Source: an uncultured euryarchaeote (GTDB lineage: Archaea; Thermoplasmatota; Poseidoniia; Poseidoniales; Poseidoniaceae). Taken from it: a stretch of DNA of 49,091 bases. How positions within the stretch are numbered: position 1 is the first letter of the stretch; each line of letters opens with the position of its first letter. This document shows positions 6,634-15,751 of the stretch, one piece after another. The notes under the pieces are model-generated. The model ran no database searches, was not told the DNA's origin, and worked only from the letters and a program-made list of their open reading frames with translations. The stretch spans positions 1 through 49,091 of the forward strand of contig CALCOP010000126.1 in the NCBI GenBank assembly GCA_937897365.1. The letters are read 5' to 3'. The position numbers and the translations under genes were made by a program.

Positions 6634-9456
6634 TCATTCAAACTTCGCGCCACAGGTTCCACATTCAGTGGCATCAACTGCAAGATCTGCACCACAGGCA
6701 CCGCATTCTGCAACTTCCGGTTTGGGTTCGGATTCAGCAGATTTTCGACGTGCGCTTCGACGGCGCGTTGGTTTGGATTTACCCGGTGTTAATTCGTCAA
6801 TAACGGCAATCGGTGAATCATCGTCCATGACAGTGAAATCAGAGGTTGTTTCAGAAACTTCATTTCCTGCAAAGGCGGAATCGGTGAGTTGCATACCGAC
6901 ATTGACTTTATCGCCAGGCATGATTCCTTCCTCACCAGTAATTTCAAACAATCTTCCTCGGATGTCTGCATCGCTTGCTGAAAGTTCTTTTCCGTCATCC
7001 TTGTGGGCGACAATTTCCCCTTTCGATGCAAGAATTGCATCGATGTCATTGGTCTCATCACCAAGGTCCTTCATGCTCTTTAGCGTTGTAGTAACCGAGT
7101 TTTGATAGGCTTCAAGTTCTTCTTCCGTCATGTCTTCACGGAGCAATTCATCAGCGTTCCTTCGATCGTAGGCTGCTTCGACTTCAGCCTCAGCACTCTC
7201 GATGTTTTCGTCCCATTCCTCTTCCAACTGGTCCTCATCATAGCCAAATTCTTGAACAGCTTCAGCAAAGTTTTCTGTGCCAGTGACAATAGCATCTTCG
7301 TCAATTTCTTCGGGAAGAGCGACAATCTGCTTCTCCACCTTTTCCTTGCGTTGGCGTTGTTCAAAGAATGAGGATACATCTTGTTCAGCCCCACAATATA
7401 CGCAATTATCAAGGAGGTCTGGAATTGATTCACCGCATTCTTCACACTCGTGGAATTGGTTTCGAGCCTTCTTCAAATTGAATGAACAATGTGGGCAGCG
7501 GTTTTCATCACCTTCAAGTTCCCCATCACAGGAAGGACAATACTCAAAGATGTCTCGTTCTACATCATCTTCAGATTCTCTCGTAAGGTATATTGAAACG
7601 GCTAAAACAGCAATGAGGAGAGCTGAACCTATACCGATGAGCGTGAAAGTTCCAAGCTCGGAATTTGATTTCAGGTCTTCAAGGTCTGAATCGCTCATTA
7701 CCGTACTGAAGGTTCGTGTGAAGGTTTGAGAAATGGTAGAATCAGAAGGAACAAGAAGAATAACAGTTGACGGTGCTGATGCATTAAATTGGCATTCAAG
7801 ACTGACCTTGTCTCCGCGGTTAACCACTTCAGCATTGATCGTTGCAAGTATGTCGCCGGCTCCGTCCACGCAATCATACGTCAAATCTCCAGTTTCGACG
7901 CTTGTTAAATCAATTTTAAGCGTATAGGTTTCACCTTGCGTCATTGGTAAAACAACAGCGGAACCATCTGAATCAGTTACCTCAAGCGTCGAAACAGCCC
8001 AAGAAAGTCGTAATTCTGCCTCAACTGATACCATGCCCGAAGCGACATTGTTGCTCGGATCTGCATCCCAACTGTTTGCGGATGCAACCCATTGCGCCTC
8101 AAAAGTTGCATCATGAGCACCGACAACAGTCGTTAAATCGACGCTCCAAGTATAATCATCGCCAGAATCGAGATAGATTATTGGAGATGTTGATTCAACT
8201 CCTTCCCAGGTATAATAGAGCCTTCCTGAAACTTCAATATCACCGGTGTTGAGCATACTCACACTCCATTCAACCGAATCACCAGAGTTTACCGAAGGAG
8301 ACGATGCAATGGCATTTGAGTCCACCAATACATCTGGCACAGGGAATTTTGACAAGCTGCTTGAAATGATATCATTTGAGGTTGATTCTTGGATGAAATC
8401 TGCCGTTCCGAAAGGGTCAATATTCGCTGAAATTGTGTGCGTACCCACCGGCAATGCATCCAATTGAGTTGAGGTGAGAACGTGGCTCCATAACGCTTCA
8501 GCATATCCACTTCCTGTAAGATTAACAGTGAAAGGTGCGGTTGAAACCACTCCACCTGATGGATTTTGTATTTGCAACTGAAGTGGAACTGCCGAGAAAC
8601 CAGAGCCATTTGTTTGCGCAATCCTTCCAGAGACGACCCAAGGTCCCTCAAGAGCGCCTTCTTCGATGCTCACATCCAATTCTCCAACGTGGAAGAAATC
8701 GACTCGAGTGTCAACGGTAAAAGGAACCTCAACCACTTTGTTCATCTCTGAGGACTCATGGACAGCATTTTGATAGTCAGGTGTAACCATCAATGAATGA
8801 GAACCGCTTGCAGGTGCCGTAAAGGTCGTGTTCACCCATTCGGAGGAACCTGCGGCAATAGGCGGTGTTGGAATGTCCAAATCATTGGAGCCAGGAAGAT
8901 CAATGTGGAGTGTACTCGCGCCCGCAGGCTCACTTCCAAGGTTTCTGACCAAGGAGGAGAGATTGACTGTGTCGCCTGAATGGATGCCTGATGAAGGAGA
9001 CAAATGAGTCTCAGTCACCTTGAGGTTAGGCAAGCCAGTTACGGTAAAGTCAACATAAAATTGGGCTTCATTTCCTGAATTGCGGGGATATTCAAAAGTA
9101 ATGTGAACTTCGTGCTCACCTTCCACAAGACCCTGCCACACGGTCGAAACTTCAGCGGTTTCACCTGCATAGATATCAACGGTAGAGGATTCGAGTAATT
9201 TGTTTGGCCCAATTCCATTCCGATAGAAGGCATATTCAACATCAATAGCATCACTGTTCGCGCTGTTGAATAATTGGAGGTTAATGGTGACGGAACCTCC
9301 CGCCTCAGGGTTGGATGGCTGAAGAGCTACCGTGCTCTCAGAGGCTTGAATAGGACCACTCTCTTCAGCGGAATTTGTCATCGGTACCGTCGCGATACAG
9401 AGGAGGAGAATCACAATTGTCGGCTTCCACGCGCTCGCCATGTAGGTATTCGACAT
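6634..9456 (-). CDS. Surface protein: CARDB-like ectodomain, one membrane helix, cytosolic zinc ribbons
   Basis: From ATG 9456 the product has about 940 residues: a signal peptide (KPTIVILLLCIATVP), then tandem Ig-like beta-sandwich domains. At least two look like CARDB adhesion modules, with conserved GDTVNLSSLVRNLGS and PSVNSGDSVEWSVSMLNTGD. A single membrane helix lies at about residues 604-625 (IGIGSALLIAVLAVSIYL). The tail is cytosolic and carries three four-Cys zinc ribbons: CPSC/CPHC, CEEC/CVYC, and CGAC/CGTC at the extreme C-terminus. Between the second and third is a long acidic helical region and a small beta domain. The frame opens at ATG 9606, but that start overlaps the divergent gene and gives a poor signal peptide; Met codons at 9525 and 9486 are also possible. 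Its function is unknown; the architecture suggests a receptor or scaffold. Confidence 0.75.
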   Translation of the reverse strand: MSNTYMASAWKPTIVILLLCIATVPMTNSAEESGPIQASESTVALQPSNPEAGGSVTINLQLFNSANSDAIDVEYAFYRNGIGPNKLLESSTVDIYAGETAEVSTVWQGLVEGEHEVHITFEYPRNSGNEAQFYVDFTVTGLPNLKVTETHLSPSSGIHSGDTVNLSSLVRNLGSEPAGASTLHIDLPGSNDLDIPTPPIAAGSSEWVNTTFTAPASGSHSLMVTPDYQNAVHESSEMNKVVEVPFTVDTRVDFFHVGELDVSIEEGALEGPWVVSGRIAQTNGSGFSAVPLQLQIQNPSGGVVSTAPFTVNLTGSGYAEALWSHVLTSTQLDALPVGTHTISANIDPFGTADFIQESTSNDIISSSLSKFPVPDVLVDSNAIASSPSVNSGDSVEWSVSMLNTGDIEVSGRLYYTWEGVESTSPIIYLDSGDDYTWSVDLTTVVGAHDATFEAQWVASANSWDADPSNNVASGMVSVEAELRLSWAVSTLEVTDSDGSAVVLPMTQGETYTLKIDLTSVETGDLTYDCVDGAGDILATINAEVVNRGDKVSLECQFNASAPSTVILLVPSDSTISQTFTRTFSTVMSDSDLEDLKSNSELGTFTLIGIGSALLIAVLAVSIYLTRESEDDVERDIFEYCPSCDGELEGDENRCPHCSFNLKKARNQFHECEECGESIPDLLDNCVYCGAEQDVSSFFEQRQRKEKVEKQIVALPEEIDEDAIVTGTENFAEAVQEFGYDEDQLEEEWDENIESAEAEVEAAYDRRNADELLREDMTEEELEAYQNSVTTTLKSMKDLGDETNDIDAILASKGEIVAHKDDGKELSASDADIRGRLFEITGEEGIMPGDKVNVGMQLTDSAFAGNEVSETTSDFTVMDDDSPIAVIDELTPGKSKPTRRRSARRKSAESEPKPEVAECGACGADLAVDATECGTCGAKFE

Positions 9457-9635
9457 CTTGTAAAGCACTTGAACCCATCTCCACATGACACGAATTATTA
9501 GCCTCAAGGAGATGTTTTCATCCATTCCACAACTCAACTTTGAGGCAAATCGCCGTAGCTTCATCTTGGAAATATTCAACGAAAAGATAGAGATGAAGGG
9601 GAGCATTGAAGGATAACCGCACCCGTCATGTCTTC

Positions 9636-11441
9636 ATGGGCAGAAGGTGGTCGAGTATTCTTCTCGTTGTTCTTTTGCTCGGTTTGAGTTCTTCACCCTT
9701 GGTAGAAACACCATTAGAAGATATCGAAACGGTCGCTTTTTCCTCTTCGAATCTCGCACTTTCATTCTCCAACGGACCGGATGTAAATGAAGACATCACC
9801 GGTCTTCACAGCCTTACTTTCTCGATGACTGGATATGCAAATGTCTCATCTTTACTTCTTGAAATTTCAAGCGATGGAAATGCTTGGACCACTGTAAAAA
9901 ACATTACCTCTGCTCCTTGGTTGACGTATTTTGATTCCACGGCTTACAGTAACGGATCCTATACCCTCCGAGCGACAGCATGGGACGATGATGTGAATGA
10001 AGCTGTTGTTGCTTCTTCTGGAACCTTCAACATCGTAAATCAAGTTCCTGTCATTACCATTTTCACTGCGCTTAATGCAGCTGTCGGAACCGGCAATTCA
10101 GCAAGCGATCGAGCCTGGTTTGATATCGAGAGTGATGGTAGTTTGGCATACCGGTGGGGTGCGAGTGATGACGACATCAGTTATGCATCAATTTCCAATG
10201 TTCCTGGCCCGGGTGCTCCATCGAACGATGGTCCGAGTAGTCTGTCATACGGATGGGATTGGAGCAGCGGCTCGATGTCAGAAGGAACGTGGAACTCCCG
10301 AATAACAGTGTATGACGATTCAAGCCTCTCAGCATCTCAAACCCTGTTCATTGGTATCGACCGGACAGGGCCAACACTTTCAGGCGTTACAGTTGGCGAC
10401 GGTGCTGCTTGGCAGAAATCATCTCAAGTGACCTTGAGCGGTTTAATCAATAATGCTGATGATGGTCAAGGAAGCGGTGTTTCAGCCACCGAGTACTCAT
10501 TCGATGGAACTACTTGGACTTCAACGACCTCGGATTCCTTAACCCTGACTCTTGCTGAAGGCGTTCACACACTCTCGTTTCGCTCAATCGACCGTGTAGG
10601 AAATATCGGTGCCACAATACAAACCAATGTTCAGGTGGATGAAAGTATTCCAGAGGCCATTGGTTGGACGGTTGATGAACTGACAACAAGCCGTATTGAG
10701 CCTGCAAACGTCAGTTTTAGTGCTGTTGATGATGGCTCGGGTATCGATACTGCAAACTCGTATATTCAGTTTGGTTTTGATTCGAACGGCGTTGGTGAAT
10801 CTCCTGACCTCTCCTCAAATTGGATGCTGGCCAGCTCATCCGGTTTGTCGGGATCTGTTGGATTGGCAAGTTGGGCTACGAAATCTCGCCAATATTTGAT
10901 GTTTAGAGCAGTTGTTGTGGATAATGCTGGAAATGAATACATCTCGAGTCCGAGTTCCTATCAAATCCTACCAGGATTAGATTTGTATTGGAATGCAACC
11001 CAAACAAATCTTGACCGACTCATTGTGCGACCTGGAGAGACTTCGGGTATAGTTACAATTACCAGTCTACTTGAGTCAAATCAAAATTACGGCGGTAGCG
11101 TCGTTGTTCGATTAGAATCAGCCCCTGCTGACCGCACTTCGTCTGTGAGTTGGACTGTTATGGAATCAAGAACATTAGATTCTGGCACTTTATCTGATTC
11201 TCAGGAAGAGTTGATTTGGAATTATACTGTTCCACAAACCGGTCAATTTGATCTACGGCTGGTCATCGATAATGTGAATGTCATCGATGAATACGATGAA
11301 GGAAATAATTTCAATCACATGGTTGTAACCGGTGCGGGTATTGGCTCGCCTGGATTAGTCCCCTCATTCGCACCCTCTGTTGTCCTCATCCTCCTCACAG
11401 GGTTTGCTCTTGCCTTACTTCAACGCAGAACAAGAGATTGA
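9636..11441 (+). CDS. Secreted Ig-like/CARDB surface protein with C-terminal membrane anchor
   Basis: The product of about 601 residues starts with a signal peptide (RRWSSILLVVLLLGLSSSP). Ig-like repeats follow, with phrases common to bacterial and archaeal adhesins (YTLRATAWDD, GVHTLSFRSIDRVGN, RTGPTLSGVTV). The last ectodomain resembles CARDB and ends in IDEYDEGNNFNH. The C-terminus is a Pro/Gly-preceded hydrophobic helix followed by RRTRD. This layout is like sortase/archaeosortase-type anchors (PGF-CTERM), but the exact tripartite motif is not clear. ATG 9636 gives the best signal peptide; an in-frame TTG at 9606 with AGGGGA close by is an alternative. It is divergent from the CARDB/zinc-ribbon gene. 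The KH-protein gene follows 25 bases later. Confidence 0.72.
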   Translation: MGRRWSSILLVVLLLGLSSSPLVETPLEDIETVAFSSSNLALSFSNGPDVNEDITGLHSLTFSMTGYANVSSLLLEISSDGNAWTTVKNITSAPWLTYFDSTAYSNGSYTLRATAWDDDVNEAVVASSGTFNIVNQVPVITIFTALNAAVGTGNSASDRAWFDIESDGSLAYRWGASDDDISYASISNVPGPGAPSNDGPSSLSYGWDWSSGSMSEGTWNSRITVYDDSSLSASQTLFIGIDRTGPTLSGVTVGDGAAWQKSSQVTLSGLINNADDGQGSGVSATEYSFDGTTWTSTTSDSLTLTLAEGVHTLSFRSIDRVGNIGATIQTNVQVDESIPEAIGWTVDELTTSRIEPANVSFSAVDDGSGIDTANSYIQFGFDSNGVGESPDLSSNWMLASSSGLSGSVGLASWATKSRQYLMFRAVVVDNAGNEYISSPSSYQILPGLDLYWNATQTNLDRLIVRPGETSGIVTITSLLESNQNYGGSVVVRLESAPADRTSSVSWTVMESRTLDSGTLSDSQEELIWNYTVPQTGQFDLRLVIDNVNVIDEYDEGNNFNHMVVTGAGIGSPGLVPSFAPSVVLILLTGFALALLQRRTRD

Positions 11442-11466
11442 AAAGAGACCGGCCATAGGATTAGCC

Positions 11467-12213
11467 ATGCGCCAACCGCTACCAAGGGTCCCTATGAACC
11501 GAATTGCGGTTCTCATTGGTGCAAAGGGAGCAACTGCGAAGTCGCTGAAATCTGCTTCAGGATGTAAGGAATTTAACATCGATTCTGACAGTGGTGATGT
11601 CGAAGTTGTTTGGGGTGAACCCGGAACTTATGACCCTGTCAAAGCGATGAAATTGCCTGATGTGATTAAAGCAATTGGGCGAGGCATGGCACCAAAATCA
11701 GCGATTCGATTACTCGATGATCATAATTTCTTCGAATTGGTTGACATCCGAAAGTTCGTTGGAAAAAGGTCGAATCAGCAGCGTCGTATTCGTGGACGAA
11801 TTATCGGGAGTGACGGGAAAATTCGTAAGTTGATTGAAGGTCTTACCGATACCCAAATTTCAATCTACAACTCAACAGTTGTTTTAGTCGGAGAAGAAGA
11901 AGGATTGGCTGCTGCACGACAGGCTGTTGAAATGATTGCAGGAGGTGCGGAGCATGGAACAGTTCTCAGTTTCCTTGAGCGTGACAGAAAGCGTTCTCGG
12001 CTATCAAATCGGCAACTTGAAACCATTGAAATACGAGACGATGTGGCTGCTCCCCAATCTGGTTTTGAAGAATTAGTGCCTGGGCTCTCTGACCTTTCAC
12101 AACGCCGTTCACGTCGAATGAAAGCATCCCAAGTTGACCCCGCAGATGATGAAGAAGTTGCTCTCATGATGGAACTGGCCGAAGATGAAGAAGTCAGTTG
12201 GGGAGAAGAATAA
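11467..12213 (+). CDS. KH-domain RNA-binding protein, Pno1/Dim2-like
   Basis: Archaeal Dim2/Pno1 homologues bind the 3' end of small-subunit rRNA and help ribosome assembly. The 248-residue product has two KH-like domains. The first contains IAVLIGAKGATAKSLKSASG (GxxG loop GAKG). The second contains RGRIIGSDGKIRKLIEGLTDTQISIY (GSDG loop) and ends in a helix (AARQAVEMIAGG). The Pno1-like link FFELVDIRKFVGKRSNQQRR is clear. An Arg-rich stretch and an acidic tail (about 195-248) follow. ATG 11467 is preceded by AGGAT; a longer frame from 11380 overlaps the previous gene and is unlikely. It faces the RIO1 kinase gene, with the two stop codons directly adjacent. Confidence 0.88.
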   Translation: MRQPLPRVPMNRIAVLIGAKGATAKSLKSASGCKEFNIDSDSGDVEVVWGEPGTYDPVKAMKLPDVIKAIGRGMAPKSAIRLLDDHNFFELVDIRKFVGKRSNQQRRIRGRIIGSDGKIRKLIEGLTDTQISIYNSTVVLVGEEEGLAAARQAVEMIAGGAEHGTVLSFLERDRKRSRLSNRQLETIEIRDDVAAPQSGFEELVPGLSDLSQRRSRRMKASQVDPADDEEVALMMELAEDEEVSWGEE

Positions 12214-13221
12214 TCATTCTTCTTCTGAAAAAGCAGCCGGTTTAACATGGTCCAAGTTCATGTTGAGAACCTCGTACATTGCTTCAGCAAGGTTTGTTTC
12301 AACGCCGTTTTTCGTAGCCCATTCAACCAAACGAGTCACATCTCGCACTAAGAATTCCTGTGCCTTTGGATGGGTTTGAATGACAGCTTGCCCAACATCA
12401 ATTACAACAGGGCCGTCGTTATGCCAAAGGATGTTGAACGGTGAAAAATCACCATGTACAAGATTTGCCTTTTGCCAGCAAACGGCTAAGAATTCAAGTA
12501 ATTCATCAAAAACCACCTCTGGATTTTCTACAGAAACTTCCCGAAGTTTCGGAGATGCTGATACTTCGGTTCCAAGATATTCCATAACCAAGACATTCTT
12601 GTGGATACCAAGGGGTTGAGGAACATTCAAACCCCAACGCGCTAATCTCGATAAATTGCGATGTTCTTTTCGAACCCAGATATCGACCAAGTCTCGATGC
12701 CGTCGGCGTAAGCCTCCAAATCTACGATCGCCTTCGATGTATTGAATGAGATTTTTGAAAACAGCATTCGATGTATGAAATATCTTAACTGCAACAGTTT
12801 TGCCATCGAGGTCGGTCGCGTGAAAAACATGCGCTTCTTTACCCCGAGCAATTGGGAAATCGAGAGTGTCGATGGTTCCACCTTTCATCAATTTATACAA
12901 CGACATCAATGTCATTCGGTCAAAGACTTGGTCAAAGACACGACGGTCAACCCAATCATATGTTCCAGAACCCATTGCACCTTGGATTTTTGACTCAATA
13001 TCTCGGAACATTCGCTTGTAACGCTCCTCCTTCATCCAATTAAAAGCTCCAGATTTTGCTTCGAGGTTACTTAGAAAATGATCCTCTTCAGTCCTGGCAA
13101 ATTGATCGTCTTTACCTTGTTCAGAGAGTTTATTTTTGGAACCTTTCCGATGCTGACGGTGGCGCTTACGCTGCCGTTTATTGGAACCGAGTTCATCATT
13201 CCAGTCTCTCTTCTTCGCCAT
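12214..13221 (-). CDS. rio1: RIO1-type serine/threonine kinase
   Basis: RIO1 is an atypical kinase/ATPase needed for late small-subunit maturation. The protein shows the ATP-binding start GKEAHVFHATDLDGKTVAVKIF, the RIO1 signature RRHRDLVDIWVRKEHRNL, the hinge VLVMEYLG, the catalytic loop LVHGDFSPFNIL (Asp about 258) and the metal-binding VVIDVGQAV (Asp about 275). About 80 residues of basic, charged sequence precede the kinase domain (KRQRKRHRQHRKGSKNK), as is usual for RNA contact. I chose ATG 13221 because AGGTGG lies 4-5 bases upstream; ATG 13239 is also in frame. It follows aIF1A with a short gap, so the two are probably one transcript. Confidence 0.94.
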   Translation of the reverse strand: MAKKRDWNDELGSNKRQRKRHRQHRKGSKNKLSEQGKDDQFARTEEDHFLSNLEAKSGAFNWMKEERYKRMFRDIESKIQGAMGSGTYDWVDRRVFDQVFDRMTLMSLYKLMKGGTIDTLDFPIARGKEAHVFHATDLDGKTVAVKIFHTSNAVFKNLIQYIEGDRRFGGLRRRHRDLVDIWVRKEHRNLSRLARWGLNVPQPLGIHKNVLVMEYLGTEVSASPKLREVSVENPEVVFDELLEFLAVCWQKANLVHGDFSPFNILWHNDGPVVIDVGQAVIQTHPKAQEFLVRDVTRLVEWATKNGVETNLAEAMYEVLNMNLDHVKPAAFSEEE

Positions 13222-13251
13222 ACGCCCACCTAGGGTCATGCATCAACCGAA

Positions 13252-13920
13252 TCAGCCGAAGAGAGATTCGAGGTCTTCATCATCATCGTCACTGTCATCA
13301 CCTTCACCTTCATCCGGATATTCTTCAACAGGAATATGAGGTGTTTCTTCTTCAACCTCTGTTTCAACCTCTTCTTCAATCTCATCATCAGAGGCAAAAA
13401 GGTCATCATCGTCATCATCATCATCAGAACCGAATACATCGTCGACATCATCATCGGATTCTTCGGTTGATTCACCTTCAATCTCAGGAGCATCAACCTC
13501 ACCAAATGTATCCGAAAATTCGTCATCGTCATCATCGGTTGCTGTATTCATGCCAAAGAAATCGAGCTCTTTGGGCAAAACACCCTTGCGTGAGAGATAC
13601 ATCGCTTGAGTTTTGGAGTAACGATGCTTAACGTCGGCTTTGGAATCTTGAAAATCCCAAGGCCAGACAATGATCAAATCACCGTCACGAACCCATTGAC
13701 GTCGACGCATTTTCCCAGGAATGCGAGCCATACGGGTCTCGCCATCTTCACAAAGAACAGTAACCCGTCGGCCACCAAGAATTTGTTCAGCAAAGGCGAA
13801 CATTTCGTTGATTTTGCGGTTTGGCATTTTCACTCTGATCTTGCCACTGGAAGAATCTTCAGGATTCTCAAGACGAGCAAGCTCTTCTATGTCCACTTTT
13901 TCTTCATAACGTCGACCCAT
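13252..13920 (-). CDS. eif1a: Translation initiation factor aIF1A with a long acidic C-terminal tail
   Basis: The S1/OB-fold core occupies about residues 28-105: GKIRVKMPNRKINEMFAFAEQ, RVTVLCEDGETRMARIPGKMRRRQWVRDGDLIIVWPW. It binds the ribosomal A site during initiation. Archaeal aIF1A is normally about 95-115 residues. Here about 97 extra residues (126-222) follow, dominated by Asp and Glu and including an eight-Asp run. Eukaryotic eIF1A also has an acidic C-terminal tail that tunes initiation, but a tail this long is unusual in archaea. The tail is encoded by GAT/GAC/GAA-rich DNA that looks repetitive but keeps frame. The ATG follows GGTGAGG at 5 bases. RIO1 follows downstream. Confidence 0.95.
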   Translation of the reverse strand: MGRRYEEKVDIEELARLENPEDSSSGKIRVKMPNRKINEMFAFAEQILGGRRVTVLCEDGETRMARIPGKMRRRQWVRDGDLIIVWPWDFQDSKADVKHRYSKTQAMYLSRKGVLPKELDFFGMNTATDDDDDEFSDTFGEVDAPEIEGESTEESDDDVDDVFGSDDDDDDDDLFASDDEIEEEVETEVEEETPHIPVEEYPDEGEGDDSDDDDEDLESLFG

Positions 13921-13980
13921 TCAGCCTCACCTAATCACTCCAGCAGTCGACCCTTCTTGAATACAGCACCCTAAAAAATG

Positions 13981-13989
13981 CGTTTAAAG
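13981..13989 (-). promoter_or_regulatory. Possible TATA box for aIF1A-RIO1
   Basis: On the minus strand CTTTAAACG lies about 60-70 bases before the aIF1A start and is the best A/T element in the 105-base gap after nuoN. This would give a leader of about 40 bases containing the GGTGAGG site. Weak evidence: the motif is short and no second feature supports it. Confidence 0.25.
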
Positions 13990-14025
13990 TGGCGCAATGA
14001 GGCGTTTTCACATTATGTGTTCGCT

Positions 14026-15750
14026 TTACCAACCATAGTTCAAACTTTGAGCAGCCATCTCACAGATTCGAATCAAAGCGTCCCCTGCTATACCAACAAA
14101 GACTGTTGTTAAGACACAGGCGAGTATAGCGAGGCGAACCTGCCAACCGCTCGGAAGCGGACCTTCACGCCCTTCTTCAGGCTCGTCAAAGAACATCACG
14201 ACAACAACTCGAAGGTAGTAGAAAACAGATATTGCGGAGTTGATGACCATGAGGAATGCAAGCCACCATACCCAGTGCATATCGGCAAGAACAAAGACAC
14301 CACCATCGGCAATTTCAGCACCCATATCACCAACAGCGATACGAACAATCCCCATAATCACCAATAATTTCGACAGGAAACCAGCCATCGGAGGGACACC
14401 GGCAAGTGAAATCATGAAGATGAACATGGCAACTGCGAGGAGTGGTTCTCGCTTTGCCAAGCCTCCAAGCGAAGAAAGTCGAGATGCCCCCCCTTCAGAT
14501 TCGAGAATTGAAAGGACGAGGAATGCTCCAAGTTTGAAGGCGACGAGTACGACCAAATGGAATAGAAGTGCCGTCATCACGGCGACTGCTGCAGCTCCTG
14601 CATCACCTGAAACTGCTGCATCCCAATTCCATGCACCTACTGCAGTCAGAGCAGCCAACATGTAGCCAGCGTGAGCAACGGATGAATAAGCAAGCATTCG
14701 CTTCGGATTATCACTACCGAGCGCTGCGAGATTACCCCACGTCATGGTGATAGCAGCCATAGCCCCTAAACAGGCAAGCCAAACGGCACTGCCATCACTG
14801 GATTCAGGTGCTGCAACAATCAACAGCATCCGAACCAAGCCGAGCATTCCCATCGCTTTACTTGCAGTAGCAAGAACACCAGCAACTGGGCTAATGGCAC
14901 CAGCATATGCATCAGGAGCAGCAAAGTGGAACGGTGCAGCGCTTACTTTGAATCCGAAACCAACCAGAACAAAACCGATTCCAATGAGTGGTAATGCAGT
15001 GGTTCCTGATTCAGCAAAGGCAACTGAGAGTACGCTGAATTGAAGTGACCCTGCCCAGAGATAGAGCATTGAAAGTCCGTAGAGACCGACACCAGAAGCG
15101 ACTGAACCTACGATGAAATACTTCATTCCGGATTCTACACCCACCTTACTTTCCTTAAGGAACGCAACCAAAACATATGTTGAGAAAGACGCAAGTTCAA
15201 GACCGATAAACAAAACAAACAGATCTTGAGCGAGTGCAACAACCGACATGCCCAGAGCACAAGTCACCATGAGAATGTAGAAATCAGCCTGTCGTCGATT
15301 GTTATACAATTCATGTTCTGAGACATGCGCTCCGATGCCTTTCACCTGCAAACGATTCATACTGGAAAAGGCAGCCAAGGCTAATGCACCAAAGAAAATC
15401 ATTTCGAACACTCGGCTAAAACCATTGACAAGAAGCAATTCTTTGCCAGATTCAGAAACGATAACAACACGCTCAAGACCTTGACTAAAAATGTAAACAA
15501 CGTTCAAGAAAGCACTGCCAAGCGTGATTGAAGCAATCCATGCTGGTAGTCTTGGATCACTGGTTATTTTGAAACGGGAACCGCCCAAAAGCCACGGTAC
15601 ACGGATTTGAGTACCTCGTATCCGGAATGTTCCACGACCCAAATTTGGAACGATAATTAACAGTAAAAGTCCTGCAAACAACATCAGTTCAGGACAGAGC
15701 GCACTGATGAATCCGTCACCGAATGCTTCGACTGTAGTGGTTTCTGACAC
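14026..15750 (-). CDS. nuoN: Complex I subunit NuoN
   Basis: This is an antiporter-like membrane subunit of complex I. Its roughly 574 residues are almost entirely membrane helices, with the proton-channel motifs seen in NuoN: FIGLELASFSTYVLVAF (carrying the TMH5-type glutamate), PFHFAAPDAYAGAISPVAG, and KRMLAYSSVAHAGYMLAAL (TMH8-type lysine). I chose GTG 15748-15750. It lies one base after the nuoM stop and 7 bases after GGAGGT, which is encoded inside the end of nuoM. The upstream open frame back to 15822 overlaps nuoM and is not real. It is the last gene of the operon. Confidence 0.94.
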   Translation of the reverse strand: MSETTTVEAFGDGFISALCPELMLFAGLLLLIIVPNLGRGTFRIRGTQIRVPWLLGGSRFKITSDPRLPAWIASITLGSAFLNVVYIFSQGLERVVIVSESGKELLLVNGFSRVFEMIFFGALALAAFSSMNRLQVKGIGAHVSEHELYNNRRQADFYILMVTCALGMSVVALAQDLFVLFIGLELASFSTYVLVAFLKESKVGVESGMKYFIVGSVASGVGLYGLSMLYLWAGSLQFSVLSVAFAESGTTALPLIGIGFVLVGFGFKVSAAPFHFAAPDAYAGAISPVAGVLATASKAMGMLGLVRMLLIVAAPESSDGSAVWLACLGAMAAITMTWGNLAALGSDNPKRMLAYSSVAHAGYMLAALTAVGAWNWDAAVSGDAGAAAVAVMTALLFHLVVLVAFKLGAFLVLSILESEGGASRLSSLGGLAKREPLLAVAMFIFMISLAGVPPMAGFLSKLLVIMGIVRIAVGDMGAEIADGGVFVLADMHWVWWLAFLMVINSAISVFYYLRVVVVMFFDEPEEGREGPLPSGWQVRLAILACVLTTVFVGIAGDALIRICEMAAQSLNYGW

Positions 15751-15751
15751 T

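Noticed and set aside
11380..11466. Upstream extension of the KH-protein frame
   Set aside because: It overlaps the C-terminal helix of the preceding surface protein and has no ribosome site; ATG 11467 has AGGAT.
13260..13545. Repetitive TCATCATCG-like DNA considered as a tandem repeat or CRISPR-like array
   Set aside because: The unit is irregular, there are no spacers, and it reads as one Asp/Glu-rich tail in frame with aIF1A.
13056..13631. Open frame on the plus strand rich in His and Arg, opposite aIF1A and RIO1
   Set aside because: It is the antisense reading of the GAT/GAA-rich acidic tail of aIF1A; it spans two real genes and has no ribosome site.
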